A stretch of DNA of 64,000 nt, taken from a virus. The notes beneath the pieces were generated by a model, which was given only the letters and a program-made list of their open reading frames with translations, was not told where the DNA came from and ran no database searches. Below are positions 1 to 7,496 of the stretch, in pieces. Positions within the stretch are counted from its first letter, which is position 1. Each line of letters begins with the position of its first letter. The stretch covers positions 1-64,000 of IMG/VR virus record IMGVR_UViG_3300037882_003357; one strand, given 5' to 3'. The translations under genes and the position numbers were made by a program.

Positions 1-183
1 TTGAGCTTGAGCAGAGGCTGAGGCAAGCTGTGGAATGGAACGACGAAGGGAGGGGGCATCCGTGTTAGGAGGGAGTACGAAAGTAGTGGAAGAAGAGCTA
101 GATGTGGACACCTTAGAATACTACTTTTTAGTATTTTGATTTGTGTACTTTTTTCATAATCCTTTCATAATTCAGATTCGCAC
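1..183. other. Left edge, no firm gene
   Basis: The first bases may be the 3' end of a rightward gene that began before the window: one forward frame is open from base 3 to a TAG at 66-68 with charged, coding-like residues. A second forward frame starting near 62 gives only about 25 residues. The two compete and neither can be chosen. The rest is AT-rich and lies downstream of a leftward terminator. Confidence 0.3.
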
Positions 184-210
184 AACAAAAAGCGCCTCTT
201 GTGAGACGCT
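184..210 (-). terminator. Leftward intrinsic terminator
   Basis: Read leftward, AGCGTCTC, a short ACAA loop and GAGGCGCT form an 8-pair stem with one wobble, followed by TTTTGTTG. It lies 64 bases beyond the stop of the last gene of the leftward operon and should end that transcript. Confidence 0.7.
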
Positions 211-273
211 AAATGTGGTGAGTTGAGTTGTACGTTACGCGGCGAAGTACTCGCTTCGCTGTAGGCTTCTTTG

Positions 274-708
274 CTAGTCGTAGCGTCTAACAGAGAATGT
301 TACTGTTTGGTCTCCGCCAGGAGTGTCCTTAAAGGTGTTCTTACTACCAAAATAGTATGAAGGCTCTAACTTTTCTCTATCTTCTTGTGCATCGTGCCAA
401 GCTTTAATGAGAGTAGTTGCGGCAAATTCTTTCTGTTTGCCATAATTAGGAGTGTCTGGAGGAAGAAACAACGTCATGCTGTAATGCGTCGAAGTCTTAC
501 CTAGTCTGTCAGAGTTCTCATAAAACTCGTAAGTCATAGGAATTTCTGCCATGTTGCTAAATACTTCGCTTACCTCCTCTGCTGCAATCTTAATTTCTAG
601 TACAGGAAGTCTAGAGGATTCATCCCGCACTTCAATGTAAAGGTCGTGCTTGTAGCTGTCACGGTTCTGTCTGTAGCTTAGTGTAACCTTTCCTGCAAGT
701 TCTTTCAT
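274..708 (-). CDS. Hypothetical protein (144 aa), last gene of leftward operon
   Basis: I do not recognise this protein. It is soluble, mixed alpha/beta in appearance, with an acidic middle and a basic end, and no membrane segment or metal-binding cluster. The start has a plausible GGGAAG ribosome site about 11 bases upstream. It is the promoter-distal gene of the leftward block and is followed by a good terminator. A hairpin element shared with three other places lies between it and the next gene upstream. Confidence 0.75.
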   Translation of the reverse strand: MKELAGKVTLSYRQNRDSYKHDLYIEVRDESSRLPVLEIKIAAEEVSEVFSNMAEIPMTYEFYENSDRLGKTSTHYSMTLFLPPDTPNYGKQKEFAATTLIKAWHDAQEDREKLEPSYYFGSKNTFKDTPGGDQTVTFSVRRYD

Positions 709-750
709 GTTAGTCTACTTCCCAACTGCTTAAGTATGCTTTCTTTGATT

Positions 751-790
751 GTGCGCTCTCCTCGCCAGTTTACTGGCTGTGGGGAGCTTC
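751..790 (-). repeat. Dispersed hairpin element, copy a
   Basis: Read leftward it begins GAAGCTCCCC and ends CGAGGAGAGCGCAC, the outer arms shared with copies at 5751, 30946 and 53211. Its centre differs, carrying its own CCAG-TAAA-CTGG hairpin. It sits between two leftward genes. Confidence 0.6.
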
Positions 791-821
791 GTTTTCTTTT
801 GACTTTACGCATTAAGAAGTG

Positions 822-1223
822 CTAGTCCACTTCCCATGAACTGAGATAAGCTTTCTTGCTTTGTAGCACAGCAACGACAACCTCGCGCAAATCTTTCAAG
901 AACTCTCGCCCTTCTTCTTTAGTGTAAACGCTCTCAAGAGAAGGCAAGAAGTTCACAAACTCCTCAATTTCCTCCTGCGTATTGCCAGTGTTACTCAGTT
1001 CTAGTGCCGCCCACTCTCGTTTCTCAAAGCTTAGTCCTTGAGACGAGTCAGGGTCAAGTACGCTAGTACGGAATATCCAACAATTAGGGTCTAGAATGAC
1101 TTCCACACCAGTGATGTTTTCAATAAACTTCGTCACATCTTTGCCGTAGCTAATTTCCTCACAGATAAGGTCATAATAACCTCGTTGATACACCAGTCGG
1201 CACTCTCTACCTTCGATTATCAC
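822..1223 (-). CDS. Hypothetical protein (133 aa)
   Basis: Not recognised. The sequence is acidic with a helical C-terminal half and no signal peptide or membrane segment. Its ATG shares one base with the stop of the metallophosphoesterase gene upstream (TAATG arrangement), so the two are probably translationally coupled. Confidence 0.75.
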   Translation of the reverse strand: MIIEGRECRLVYQRGYYDLICEEISYGKDVTKFIENITGVEVILDPNCWIFRTSVLDPDSSQGLSFEKREWAALELSNTGNTQEEIEEFVNFLPSLESVYTKEEGREFLKDLREVVVAVLQSKKAYLSSWEVD

Positions 1224-1771
1224 TATTGGTACCTCACTTTTCTTACTAATTGTTCTAAATTCACAGGCGCAAATCCTGTTTGTTCTATGCTAACGCAAGC
1301 ATAATTATAATCATCATCAAGCTTCCTGGCATGAAGGTGACCATGAATGTTTAACCATTTACCAAACACACAATCAAGAGCTAGAGGAATGTGACTTAGA
1401 ATCACCGCAGGACTTTCTACATACAAACTTCCTTGTGTAAATACTCGCACACCACGCACTTCTTCAATACCTGCATCTAAGTAAAGCTTGGTGCTAAAAA
1501 TGTCATGGTTTCCTGCAATAAGGGTCTTATGCCCATTAAGTTGTGTAATTAATTGAATGGCTGCTTTTTTTATAGCCAAATCACCTAAGATGTAAACTTT
1601 ATCTTGAGGACTCACCTTATAGTTCCACGCAGATTTAATAACTTCCCAGTAGTCGTCATGAGAAGCAAAGGGGCGAACTTTCTTTCCTTGTTCATTCCTC
1701 CATTCAAAGCAGTTTGTCTGTCCTAAGTGAAGGTCAGCAATCGCCCACTTAGTTTTCTTTTCCTTAGACAT
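1223..1771 (-). CDS. Calcineurin-like metallophosphoesterase
   Basis: A 182-residue compact phosphoesterase. The metal-site motifs are visible in order: ADLHLG (D-x-H) near residue 12, GDLA near 64, GNHD near 87, SHIPL near 126 and HGHLH near 143. The length fits the small phage and bacterial YfcE/MJ0936-like enzymes that hydrolyse phosphodiesters or nucleotides; the substrate cannot be read from sequence. It lies between a helicase gene and a hypothetical gene in the leftward operon, with a 5-base gap upstream and a 1-base overlap downstream. Confidence 0.9.
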   Translation of the reverse strand: MSKEKKTKWAIADLHLGQTNCFEWRNEQGKKVRPFASHDDYWEVIKSAWNYKVSPQDKVYILGDLAIKKAAIQLITQLNGHKTLIAGNHDIFSTKLYLDAGIEEVRGVRVFTQGSLYVESPAVILSHIPLALDCVFGKWLNIHGHLHARKLDDDYNYACVSIEQTGFAPVNLEQLVRKVRYQ

Positions 1772-1776
1772 GTCAT

Positions 1777-3168
1777 TTAACCTACGAGAGTAAGATTTTC
1801 CTGTGAGCGGGTAGTAGCAACAAAAGCAAGCTTCAATCTTTCAAAGTCGCCTTGTATGGCATCTCTTTTAAGCTCTGAGTAGTTCATTACATACACATGA
1901 GGAGACTCACTTCCCTTTGCTCGATGCACCGTACTAAATATTATATCAGGTTTTTGCTCTTTATTAGTAGAACTAGCAAACTTTTCTGCTTCTTCTAATG
2001 TGGTGAACCTAGCTCCTAACTCACTTAGTGCGCGTAGCACGTTAGTAAAGTGCTTTTTCTTTTCCAGTCCTCCCAGAGTGAAGGGAAGCCTCTTAAGCTT
2101 CTCGTTAATCACATCTTCGGCACACATTACAAGATGCGGAAATTGGTAGCTTTTACCATTTTTCACTATCTTTTTAGCAGTGTTAAGGCTTTCTTCAATG
2201 AAATTGTGGCCTTTAAGAATCACTTTCTGTCCTTCCATACGACGAGAGATGAACTCTCCAATGAAATCCTCGTACTTTGCTCCTAGAACAATACTGCCCA
2301 CAGGCAGGTCTAGAGGAAGCTCTGAGCAGCGTGAGACGATTCCACCTGCACTGAAAGGTTGCATTGAGGGAACAAAGCTGTTTGCCTCACTCACCACAGC
2401 TTCAGGACATCTGTAGGAGATAGGAAGAGGGAGAGACTCACAATTCCACCATTCTCTGATGACTTCACCATTGTCTGTGTGCGTCATGTTGAGAGATTTG
2501 TAGAGATTCTGGTAGTAGTCTCCACAAGCAATGATTTGAGCAGAAGGCTTTAACAGGCGCTTAAAGAGCTTTAGCGTAATTGGGCTGATGTCGTAGCTTT
2601 CGTCGATTAAAACTTGCTCGTAAGGCAGTTTAGGGATGTTATCAAGCCTTGCAGCAAGAAAGAGCATGGAGATGAAGTCAAGCTTCTGAGATTCAAAGAA
2701 CTGCTGTGTTGCAATCTCTTCAATGATTGCTGCTTTTTCGTAATAGCATGAAATGTCTTCATCACAGAAGTCTTGAATGTTGGAAAGACACTCGTAAGAA
2801 TCGGGAAGAGAGTCAGTAAGCCTGTACACGTTCCAAAACTGCTCAAAAGCAAGAGTTTCTTTAACTGGGATGCCTAAAGCTTTAGTGAGAGGACGAATGG
2901 TGTTAGGAGAATACTCAGCTCCAAAGCGATTTAGAGAGCGTTTACCAAGAGAATGAGAAGTCATGCAGTCTGCATTAATTTTACCTCTCAAGTGCTCTGC
3001 ATTATGCACGTTAAAAGCCACAAAAAGACTCTTTTTAGGCGAATTGTCAGCAATTTTGCCTAAAAGAAAGGATTTTCCTGCTCCAGCAGTAGCTTCAAAC
3101 GAGATGTTTTGTCCTGCAAGCGCTTTGTCTAGACCAATTTGTTGAAAGGAGCTTAGTTGTTCAGTCAT
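1777..3168 (-). CDS. UvrD/Dda-like superfamily 1 DNA helicase
   Basis: A 463-residue ATP-dependent helicase. Walker A is ATAGAGKSF near residue 27, followed by motif Ia around VAFNVHNA. Motif II is LIDESYD near 187, motif III GDYYQNLY, motif IV-like ISYRCPE, motif V TVHRAKGSE and motif VI-like FVATTRSQENL near the C-terminus. The short length and order resemble phage Dda-type helicases that help replication or recombination. Its start overlaps the stop of the small Cys-rich gene upstream by four bases. Confidence 0.9.
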   Translation of the reverse strand: MTEQLSSFQQIGLDKALAGQNISFEATAGAGKSFLLGKIADNSPKKSLFVAFNVHNAEHLRGKINADCMTSHSLGKRSLNRFGAEYSPNTIRPLTKALGIPVKETLAFEQFWNVYRLTDSLPDSYECLSNIQDFCDEDISCYYEKAAIIEEIATQQFFESQKLDFISMLFLAARLDNIPKLPYEQVLIDESYDISPITLKLFKRLLKPSAQIIACGDYYQNLYKSLNMTHTDNGEVIREWWNCESLPLPISYRCPEAVVSEANSFVPSMQPFSAGGIVSRCSELPLDLPVGSIVLGAKYEDFIGEFISRRMEGQKVILKGHNFIEESLNTAKKIVKNGKSYQFPHLVMCAEDVINEKLKRLPFTLGGLEKKKHFTNVLRALSELGARFTTLEEAEKFASSTNKEQKPDIIFSTVHRAKGSESPHVYVMNYSELKRDAIQGDFERLKLAFVATTRSQENLTLVG

Positions 3169-3404
3169 TTTGGTCTTCCATACTTGTCTTCTGCTTCATT
3201 ATAGCACTTATGTAGCTTTTCCCAAGCACTTTCGTTACATTCCTCAGAGCAATGATGTCCCATGAAGGAAATGCTCATGAATCTAGTGAAAGTATTGCAT
3301 TCAAGGCATTGACAAGGATGCTGAGTTAAAAATAACACGTCTCCTCGGTGATTCACTTCCTCAGAGAAAACTAGGTCTGGATAAAGGTCTTCAAACAGTG
3401 CCAT
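3165..3404 (-). CDS. Small Cys-rich protein, possible zinc binder
   Basis: A 79-residue protein with C-Q-C-L-E-C in the middle and two further Cys plus a His pair near the C-terminus (HHCSEEC), consistent with one zinc site. No fold is recognised. The 3' end overlaps the helicase start (ATGA type), so the two are coupled. Confidence 0.75.
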   Translation of the reverse strand: MALFEDLYPDLVFSEEVNHRGDVLFLTQHPCQCLECNTFTRFMSISFMGHHCSEECNESAWEKLHKCYNEAEDKYGRPK

Positions 3405-3416
3405 AATCTTCTCCTA

Positions 3417-3827
3417 CTACTCGATAATTTCACAAATCTGCTCTTGTTGAGGAGCAATCAAGCGCTCCAGCACATGGGCAATCATGCGAAGTCGACAAGC
3501 TTCTTCCTCTATAGAATCATAAGGAGCTTTTTGATAGTGTCTGTGAAGTTCTTCAAAACCAGCCTCTTTCACCCAAACAACCTTCACAGGTTCTCTACAC
3601 CACCAGAAGAACTTATTAGCCCAGGTAAGCTCATAAAGACGCATCGTGTCTTCAATACCTAGAACTCCCCACTCACTCCAATCAGGAGTTCCCCAACCTT
3701 TACGCTTAAGAAAGAACTCAATAAGTCCTTCTGCTGTGTCAAAGGCTTTTCCATCCAAGTAGTAAGTCTTTGCGTATGGAAACCTACACTTCTTTACCCA
3801 AATCTTAGATAAATCACTTAGTTGCAT
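3417..3827 (-). CDS. Hypothetical protein (136 aa)
   Basis: Not recognised. It is rich in aromatic residues (a run WANKFFWWC near the middle) and has a helical Arg/Glu-rich end. I place the start at the ATG beginning MQLSDL because it has an AGGTGA ribosome site 8 bases upstream. An upstream in-frame ATG at 3869 would lie inside the promoter spacer. It is the first gene after the sigma-70-like promoter at 3858-3888. Confidence 0.75.
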   Translation of the reverse strand: MQLSDLSKIWVKKCRFPYAKTYYLDGKAFDTAEGLIEFFLKRKGWGTPDWSEWGVLGIEDTMRLYELTWANKFFWWCREPVKVVWVKEAGFEELHRHYQKAPYDSIEEEACRLRMIAHVLERLIAPQQEQICEIIE

Positions 3828-3857
3828 TTTGTAATCACCTGGCTGACTAACTTTTTT

Positions 3858-3888
3858 AGTATAACACAACCAGGAGAGAACTTGTCAA
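3858..3888 (-). promoter_or_regulatory. Sigma-70-like leftward promoter
   Basis: Leftward reading gives TTGACA, a 19-base spacer and TATACT, preceded by TGTGT. It drives the gene at 3417-3827 and probably the genes beyond it. It overlaps the 3' end of the PhoH-like gene. Confidence 0.65.
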
Positions 3889-4580
3889 TTAGAGTGGTAT
3901 CTTTGTTGAATTTCTCCTACTAGACCGCCAGAACGCACTACATCTTCCCATCCCATCTCAACAATTCCCACTTCTGGAAGGTCTTTTAACCTAAAAACAG
4001 CGTCAGAAAGGCCGTCATAGAACTTATCTTTGCTATCTTTCTGGTGGTAATCGCCCATGATTACAATTTTAGCCCTATCTCCAATGCGAGTAAGAATCAT
4101 TTCAACCACTTGAGGAGTGGCGTTTTGCATCTCATCTGCAATTAAAAAAGTGTCGTTTAAGCTCCTTCCACGTAAATCTTGAAGCAAAATAGGCTCAATC
4201 TTCTTTTTTCTGAGCAAATATTCCTGCATGGCGTCTCCACAGAACACTTTTAAGTTGTCTTTCACAGGCCAGAGAAGGGGAGCCAGTTTCTCGTCAGCCT
4301 CTCCTGGTAGAAAACCTATTCCTTGAAGGCTGGGGAAATCGACAATAGGCTTAGTGTAGAGAATTTCTCGTATGCTTTGCTTCTTTTGCATCATAACTGC
4401 TTCATAAAGCGTTAAGAGGGTCTTTCCTGAGCCAGCGGGGGCGGTGCAAATTGTTATGGAGTTCTGGGCGATGCTTTCCACTAGACGCTGCTGTCCTGGC
4501 GTTTTAGGGAAGATGCTAATCATTTCTGAGGGTCTTTCTTCTTGAGAGTGTGAGCCGTTGCGGTGCTTACTGTATGCCAT
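3885..4580 (-). CDS. phoH: PhoH-like ATPase
   Basis: A 231-residue PhoH family P-loop ATPase. Walker A is APAGSGKT near residue 48, Walker B is IADEMQNATP near 147, and the conserved MGDYHQKD follows. PhoH-like proteins are very common in phages of cyanobacteria and marine bacteria; their role, RNA handling or phosphate response, is still uncertain. The start is supported by AAGG ten bases upstream. The gene lies upstream of a sigma-70-like promoter for the next genes and shares the leftward direction. Confidence 0.92.
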   Translation of the reverse strand: MAYSKHRNGSHSQEERPSEMISIFPKTPGQQRLVESIAQNSITICTAPAGSGKTLLTLYEAVMMQKKQSIREILYTKPIVDFPSLQGIGFLPGEADEKLAPLLWPVKDNLKVFCGDAMQEYLLRKKKIEPILLQDLRGRSLNDTFLIADEMQNATPQVVEMILTRIGDRAKIVIMGDYHQKDSKDKFYDGLSDAVFRLKDLPEVGIVEMGWEDVVRSGGLVGEIQQRYHSN

Positions 4581-4727
4581 GAAGATGCCTTATTAGAATG
4601 TTTTTAGTAAAAGGAAAGCAAACGCGCCTAACACTCGCGGCTTCCCTCCATCTACATTTTCTTGTTCAACTATTTAGTGTGTTACAGAATCTAGAACAGT
4701 GAGAAGGGTTAAACAGACTTACAAATC

Positions 4728-4934
4728 CTAATCATAAAGTGCGTGGTGCACGGCCTCAGAGACAGTCATTGTTGGGTTGCGTCGTATCTGGTCAACAAAT
4801 AAGCAGAACACTTCTAACTGTAAGCCCTCAACTTTGGCACATTCCATTCCATCACTAAATGTTCTGAAGTCAACACGAGTTTGCTTGTCCTGCTCTCGCA
4901 TCATTTGGGCGTATTCATGCTCCGTCAGCATCAT
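4728..4934 (-). CDS. Small hypothetical protein (68 aa)
   Basis: Helical, slightly acidic protein, not recognised. Its ATG overlaps the TAA of a 35-codon gene upstream (TAATG), which supports both as a coupled pair. A 147-base gap separates it from the PhoH-like gene and probably holds that gene's promoter. Confidence 0.65.
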   Translation of the reverse strand: MMLTEHEYAQMMREQDKQTRVDFRTFSDGMECAKVEGLQLEVFCLFVDQIRRNPTMTVSEAVHHALYD

Positions 4935-5041
4935 TAGTCTTGCTCCAAAGTTAGTTTACCAATGAATTTCTTGAACCTACGGTTCAGAAGGTAAGCTAAG
5001 ATTTCTTCAAGGTCGGAGGTGGTTATGAAGTGGTAAAACAC
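4934..5041 (-). CDS. Very small protein (35 aa), GTG start
   Basis: A GTG-started frame encodes a basic helical peptide with the stretch LAYLLNRRFKKFIG. It overlaps the end of the gene upstream by 19 bases in another frame and ends with a TAATG junction onto the next gene. An AGGAAA lies very close to the GTG, so the exact start is uncertain. The coding look and the stop-start junction are the evidence. Confidence 0.5.
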   Translation of the reverse strand: MFYHFITTSDLEEILAYLLNRRFKKFIGKLTLEQD

Positions 5042-5220
5042 TTTCCTGCATTAGGACTGAGCATGGAATAAGTGTAAAAGTCTTTACCGTTCACGTGAAG
5101 CTTATTGAAAAGATATATGAATCCGTCAGCTTCCTCTAGAATGATTGGAAAAGATTTTAGCCAGTCTGCAAGAGGAACAAATTCAACGTCAATGGCTGTT
5201 GCGGTGACTTTAATGCTCAT
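5023..5220 (-). CDS. Small hypothetical protein (65 aa)
   Basis: First gene of the leftward block. I chose the ATG beginning MSIKVTATAI because AAGGAG lies ten bases upstream; a longer frame reaching 5343 would run through the promoter region. Mixed beta-rich protein, no recognised family. An extended -10 like TGTTATGCT lies about 30 bases upstream on the leftward strand. Confidence 0.7.
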   Translation of the reverse strand: MSIKVTATAIDVEFVPLADWLKSFPIILEEADGFIYLFNKLHVNGKDFYTYSMLSPNAGKCFTTS

Positions 5221-5307
5221 GTGTGACAATCTCCTTGCGCTGTATTTCACAAGCATAACACACAAAAATAAATTTGGTATAAGGTTGCAAAAAGTAATCC
5301 AGTATGA

Positions 5308-5317
5308 GATAATGAAG
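5308..5317 (+). promoter_or_regulatory. Late-type promoter motif GATAATGAAG
   Basis: Exact copy of the motif that precedes several virion genes. Here no gene follows for about 1 kb; the structured non-coding region begins directly downstream, so this is the likely start of that RNA. Confidence 0.6.
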
Positions 5318-5750
5318 ATACCAGTAGAGGGTGAACTCCTCACTACATAGTAATGCTCCAGACATCTTTCAGGATGTCGTTGTGAGAATGCGACACACCG
5401 CTAAAAGGCATCAGCCCACATCTCAAAGCGAAGCGACCAGTGCTAACAAAGCCAAACGCAAACGCGAAGAAGCTAGTCTGACGGACTAGCGTGTGAGGGG
5501 AAGCACCCACACTACAGAAATGTAGTCTGACATAAGATTGAGTGAGCCGTGTGGTAAAATCTGGAAAGAGCAAGCAGCATTTAGCTGCGTTGCCTGTTCC
5601 GGTGAAGACTCTGTTAGATGAAAAGCTTCTAGGATTCATCTTCTCCCCTTCTGCAAAGCAGAAGGCCGTACTGAGTCGAAGGGCAAGTAAATTCGCTTTC
5701 TGTCGCTTGAAAGAGCAGGAAGTTTCTAGAAGGCAATAGCCACGGTAAAG

Positions 5751-5782
5751 TACGCTCTCCTCGCTCCGCTGCGAGGAGCTTC
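5751..5782 (-). repeat. Dispersed hairpin element, copy b
   Basis: Read leftward GAAGCTCCTCGCAGCG continuing to CGAGGAGAGCGTA. Here the element forms a perfect 8-pair hairpin and is enclosed by the 8-pair AGCCACGG/CCGTGGCT helix of the putative RNA. Confidence 0.65.
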
Positions 5783-5822
5783 CAAAAGCAGAAACCCCGT
5801 GGCTTTGCCATGTCTATGTAAT

Positions 5823-5843
5823 GACCGGAGTGCTTGGTCTTTT
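5823..5843 (+). terminator. Terminator at the end of the structured RNA
   Basis: GACC, a nine-base loop and GGTC are followed by TTTTT and a further T-rich stretch. The stem is short. A second weak hairpin, TTCTATA/TATAGAA, with a seven-T run lies about 50 bases further on as a backup. Confidence 0.5.
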
Positions 5844-5845
5844 TA

Positions 5846-6280
5846 ACTTTTCATTTTTCGCGCGTTTGGAGCATTCTATAGATTATTTATAGAACAATTA
5901 TTAATTTTTTTCACGAAGTGTCTCAGCTAATAAACAGGCTATAGAGTAGCTATATAAAACAAGCTATAACCAGGTTTTATTGTCTAGATATTTGAGCGTA
6001 AGCGAACACTGCGTAGCATATAGCGACCAGCGGGAGCGGCTCTTAGTGACCGAAGGGAACATCTGCCTTCCAAATTCAAGCGGAACGCAGTGAGCATTGA
6101 ATTTCACGCGAAAGCGTGTAAGAAGGCACTTACCACGAAGAGATAAGCGCTTCGCGTTCTCTGAGTGGGGATAAAAGCGACCGAAGGGAGTATCGTTATA
6201 GATATTAACTAAGTACATAGAGCGCAAATGTAAATTGTAATGGCAGCTTACAATAAGTACAAGCACTCTTAGCCAAACTT
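5846..6280 (+). other. Second folded, gene-free region
   Basis: The first 140 bases are AT-rich with three GCTATA copies. From about 5990 the sequence becomes strongly foldable. GCCTTC/GAAGGC encloses two stems, AAATTCAA/TTGAATTT and CACGC-GAAA-GCGTG, a three-way junction. It is followed by a hairpin closed by CCAC/GTGG with AGAGA/TCTCT inside. GACCGAAGGGA occurs twice. I see no supported gene. Confidence 0.5.
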
Positions 6281-6321
6281 AAGCCTATTCTTTAGCTTGA
6301 CAAAAGCCTGTTCTTTAACTT
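6281..6321 (+). repeat. 18-bp imperfect direct repeats flanking a -35 box
   Basis: AAGCCTATTCTTTAGCTT at 6281-6298 and AAGCCTGTTCTTTAACTT at 6304-6321 are spaced 23 bases apart, about two helical turns. They lie on each side of and into the promoter, as an operator or activator site would. Confidence 0.5.
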
Positions 6322-6326
6322 AGACT
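6297..6326 (+). promoter_or_regulatory. Sigma-70-like rightward promoter
   Basis: TTGACA, 18-base spacer, TAGACT, 28 bases before the ATG of the next gene. Overlaps the direct repeats described separately. Confidence 0.65.
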
Positions 6327-6354
6327 AAAAGAGCATAGTTAAAGAAAAATTCAA

Positions 6355-6795
6355 ATGACCACAGCAAGACAGCTTTACTCTCTTCCTTCTGAAGACCTCC
6401 CTTATGAATGCACTGTTTTCTCCATAGCAGAACACCTCTATGAAGTTCAAAATGACATTCCTTACGACTTAGATACTGAAAGTCTTCCTTTTGAAATCAA
6501 AGTGCTTAAAGACCATTGTTTTGATGGTAGACGCACCTGGACACTTAAAACGGTGTGGTGGGAAGATAAGCCCTTCATGATTGTTCAGAACGCAGGAAGA
6601 GAAGGGCGTGACCACGTGGACAGATTCATCACAAGTGTTCCTCAATATAAAAAGTTCATTGCAGCACTTCAAGACTTAATTGGTCAAGACGATGACCAAA
6701 TCTCCAGAGATATGCTAGGATTAGATGAAGAGCGTCCAGACTTGGATTCCTTCTATTCCTACAAGCTTGATAAACCTTTTGAATTTTGGAGCTAA
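6355..6795 (+). CDS. Hypothetical protein (146 aa)
   Basis: Soluble acidic protein, not recognised. First gene behind the promoter at 6297. The next gene starts five bases after its stop region with its own GGAG site, so the two form a small rightward operon. Confidence 0.75.
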   Translation: MTTARQLYSLPSEDLPYECTVFSIAEHLYEVQNDIPYDLDTESLPFEIKVLKDHCFDGRRTWTLKTVWWEDKPFMIVQNAGREGRDHVDRFITSVPQYKKFIAALQDLIGQDDDQISRDMLGLDEERPDLDSFYSYKLDKPFEFWS

Positions 6796-6799
6796 AAAC

Positions 6800-7117
6800 A
6801 TGACATCCACCAAACCTGTGCTACTTGTTGAATGTGACGATTCTTACTATCTTCTAATTAGCGATGATGCTCGCATAACATATGTCGCAAACGAATCTTT
6901 GTTTGATTACTATTGGGGATATGAATACGAGCCTGGTGATGTGCCACAAGCACTAAATAAATATGTGGGCTACCGAACTAGAGCAATACGTGACTATGAG
7001 CTAGGAAAATACAAGCAAATCGCTAGAATCCTCACAGAGCTGTTTGAAGTGCTTAGTCCTTCAGATGATGATGATGAATATGAAGATGATGCTGCTGTGA
7101 GGGAAATCGACTTCTAG
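6800..7117 (+). CDS. Acidic hypothetical protein (105 aa)
   Basis: Start set at the ATG beginning MTSTKPVLL with GGAG nine bases upstream; a longer frame opens at 6725 but lies inside the previous gene. The C-terminus carries a strongly acidic run (DDDDEYEDD), as seen in DNA mimics and in binding tails, but no function can be assigned. Confidence 0.7.
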   Translation: MTSTKPVLLVECDDSYYLLISDDARITYVANESLFDYYWGYEYEPGDVPQALNKYVGYRTRAIRDYELGKYKQIARILTELFEVLSPSDDDDEYEDDAAVREIDF

Positions 7118-7152
7118 CACAAACAACTTGAGCTAAACCATTACCTTCCAGC

Positions 7153-7190
7153 GCTTCCCTTTGGGCAAGCTTGTGTGGAGGGCTTTTTGT
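7153..7190 (+). terminator. Possible rightward terminator
   Basis: GCTTCCC-TTT-GGGcAAGC forms a hairpin with one bulge; a TTTTT run follows 14 bases later, further than usual. It lies between a rightward pair and the next motif-driven gene. Confidence 0.3.
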
Positions 7191-7210
7191 TGTGCATCGA
7201 AGCGAAGCAA

Positions 7211-7220
7211 GATAATGAAG
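7211..7220 (+). promoter_or_regulatory. Late-type promoter motif GATAATGAAG
   Basis: Exact motif 26 bases before the ATG at 7246, the same spacing class as at other late genes. Confidence 0.6.
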
Positions 7221-7245
7221 AGGTAATTCACTGGAACATCCTGCT

Positions 7246-7446
7246 ATGGCTTCATTGTTACCTCCAAAAATTGAAAGTTATATTTCCACTGCACTCATTG
7301 TGGCAAGACAGGAGAAGCTATATTTTCAAGAGCTTATCTTGAAAAATCCAGGTGCCAGCAGTGAGGAGATTGTGTACTGGAATTTAGCAGTAACTCAATA
7401 CACTGCTGCCATCACTGAACTGCTCACTCTACTCACTCTTCCTTAG
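7246..7446 (+). CDS. Small hypothetical protein (66 aa), late motif upstream
   Basis: Helical protein with a hydrophobic C-terminal third, not clearly a membrane protein. Not recognised. The upstream GATAATGAAG suggests expression with virion genes, and it directly precedes the terminase region on the same strand. Confidence 0.6.
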   Translation: MASLLPPKIESYISTALIVARQEKLYFQELILKNPGASSEEIVYWNLAVTQYTAAITELLTLLTLP

Positions 7447-7496
7447 AGACTAAACGGTGCTGGCTGCGCTTTAACATATTCAATAATCTCGTCAAA

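Larger units (their letters stand above)
5318..5845 (+). ncRNA. Candidate large structured non-coding RNA (about 525 nt)
   Basis: No credible gene is seen here, but many strong stems are: GACATC/GATGTC (5361-5378), GCTAGTC/GACTAGC (5472-5490), CTACA-GAAA-TGTAG (5512-5525), a long imperfect stem 5561-5602, GATGAA/TTCATC (about 5617-5640), and CCTTCTGC-AAA-GCAGAAGG (5647-5665). A closing helix AGCCACGG/CCGTGGCT (5738-5804) encloses the perfect 8-pair CTCCTCGC/GCGAGGAG. It starts at a late-type promoter and ends at a terminator. The size is like the giant ornate phage RNAs (ROOL, GOLLD), but I cannot assign it to a family. Confidence 0.6.

Noticed and set aside
5542-5811. Short open frames on both strands within the gene-free region
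   Set aside because: They run through perfect hairpins, have no ribosome sites and show no coding-like composition, so they look like chance frames in a structured RNA.
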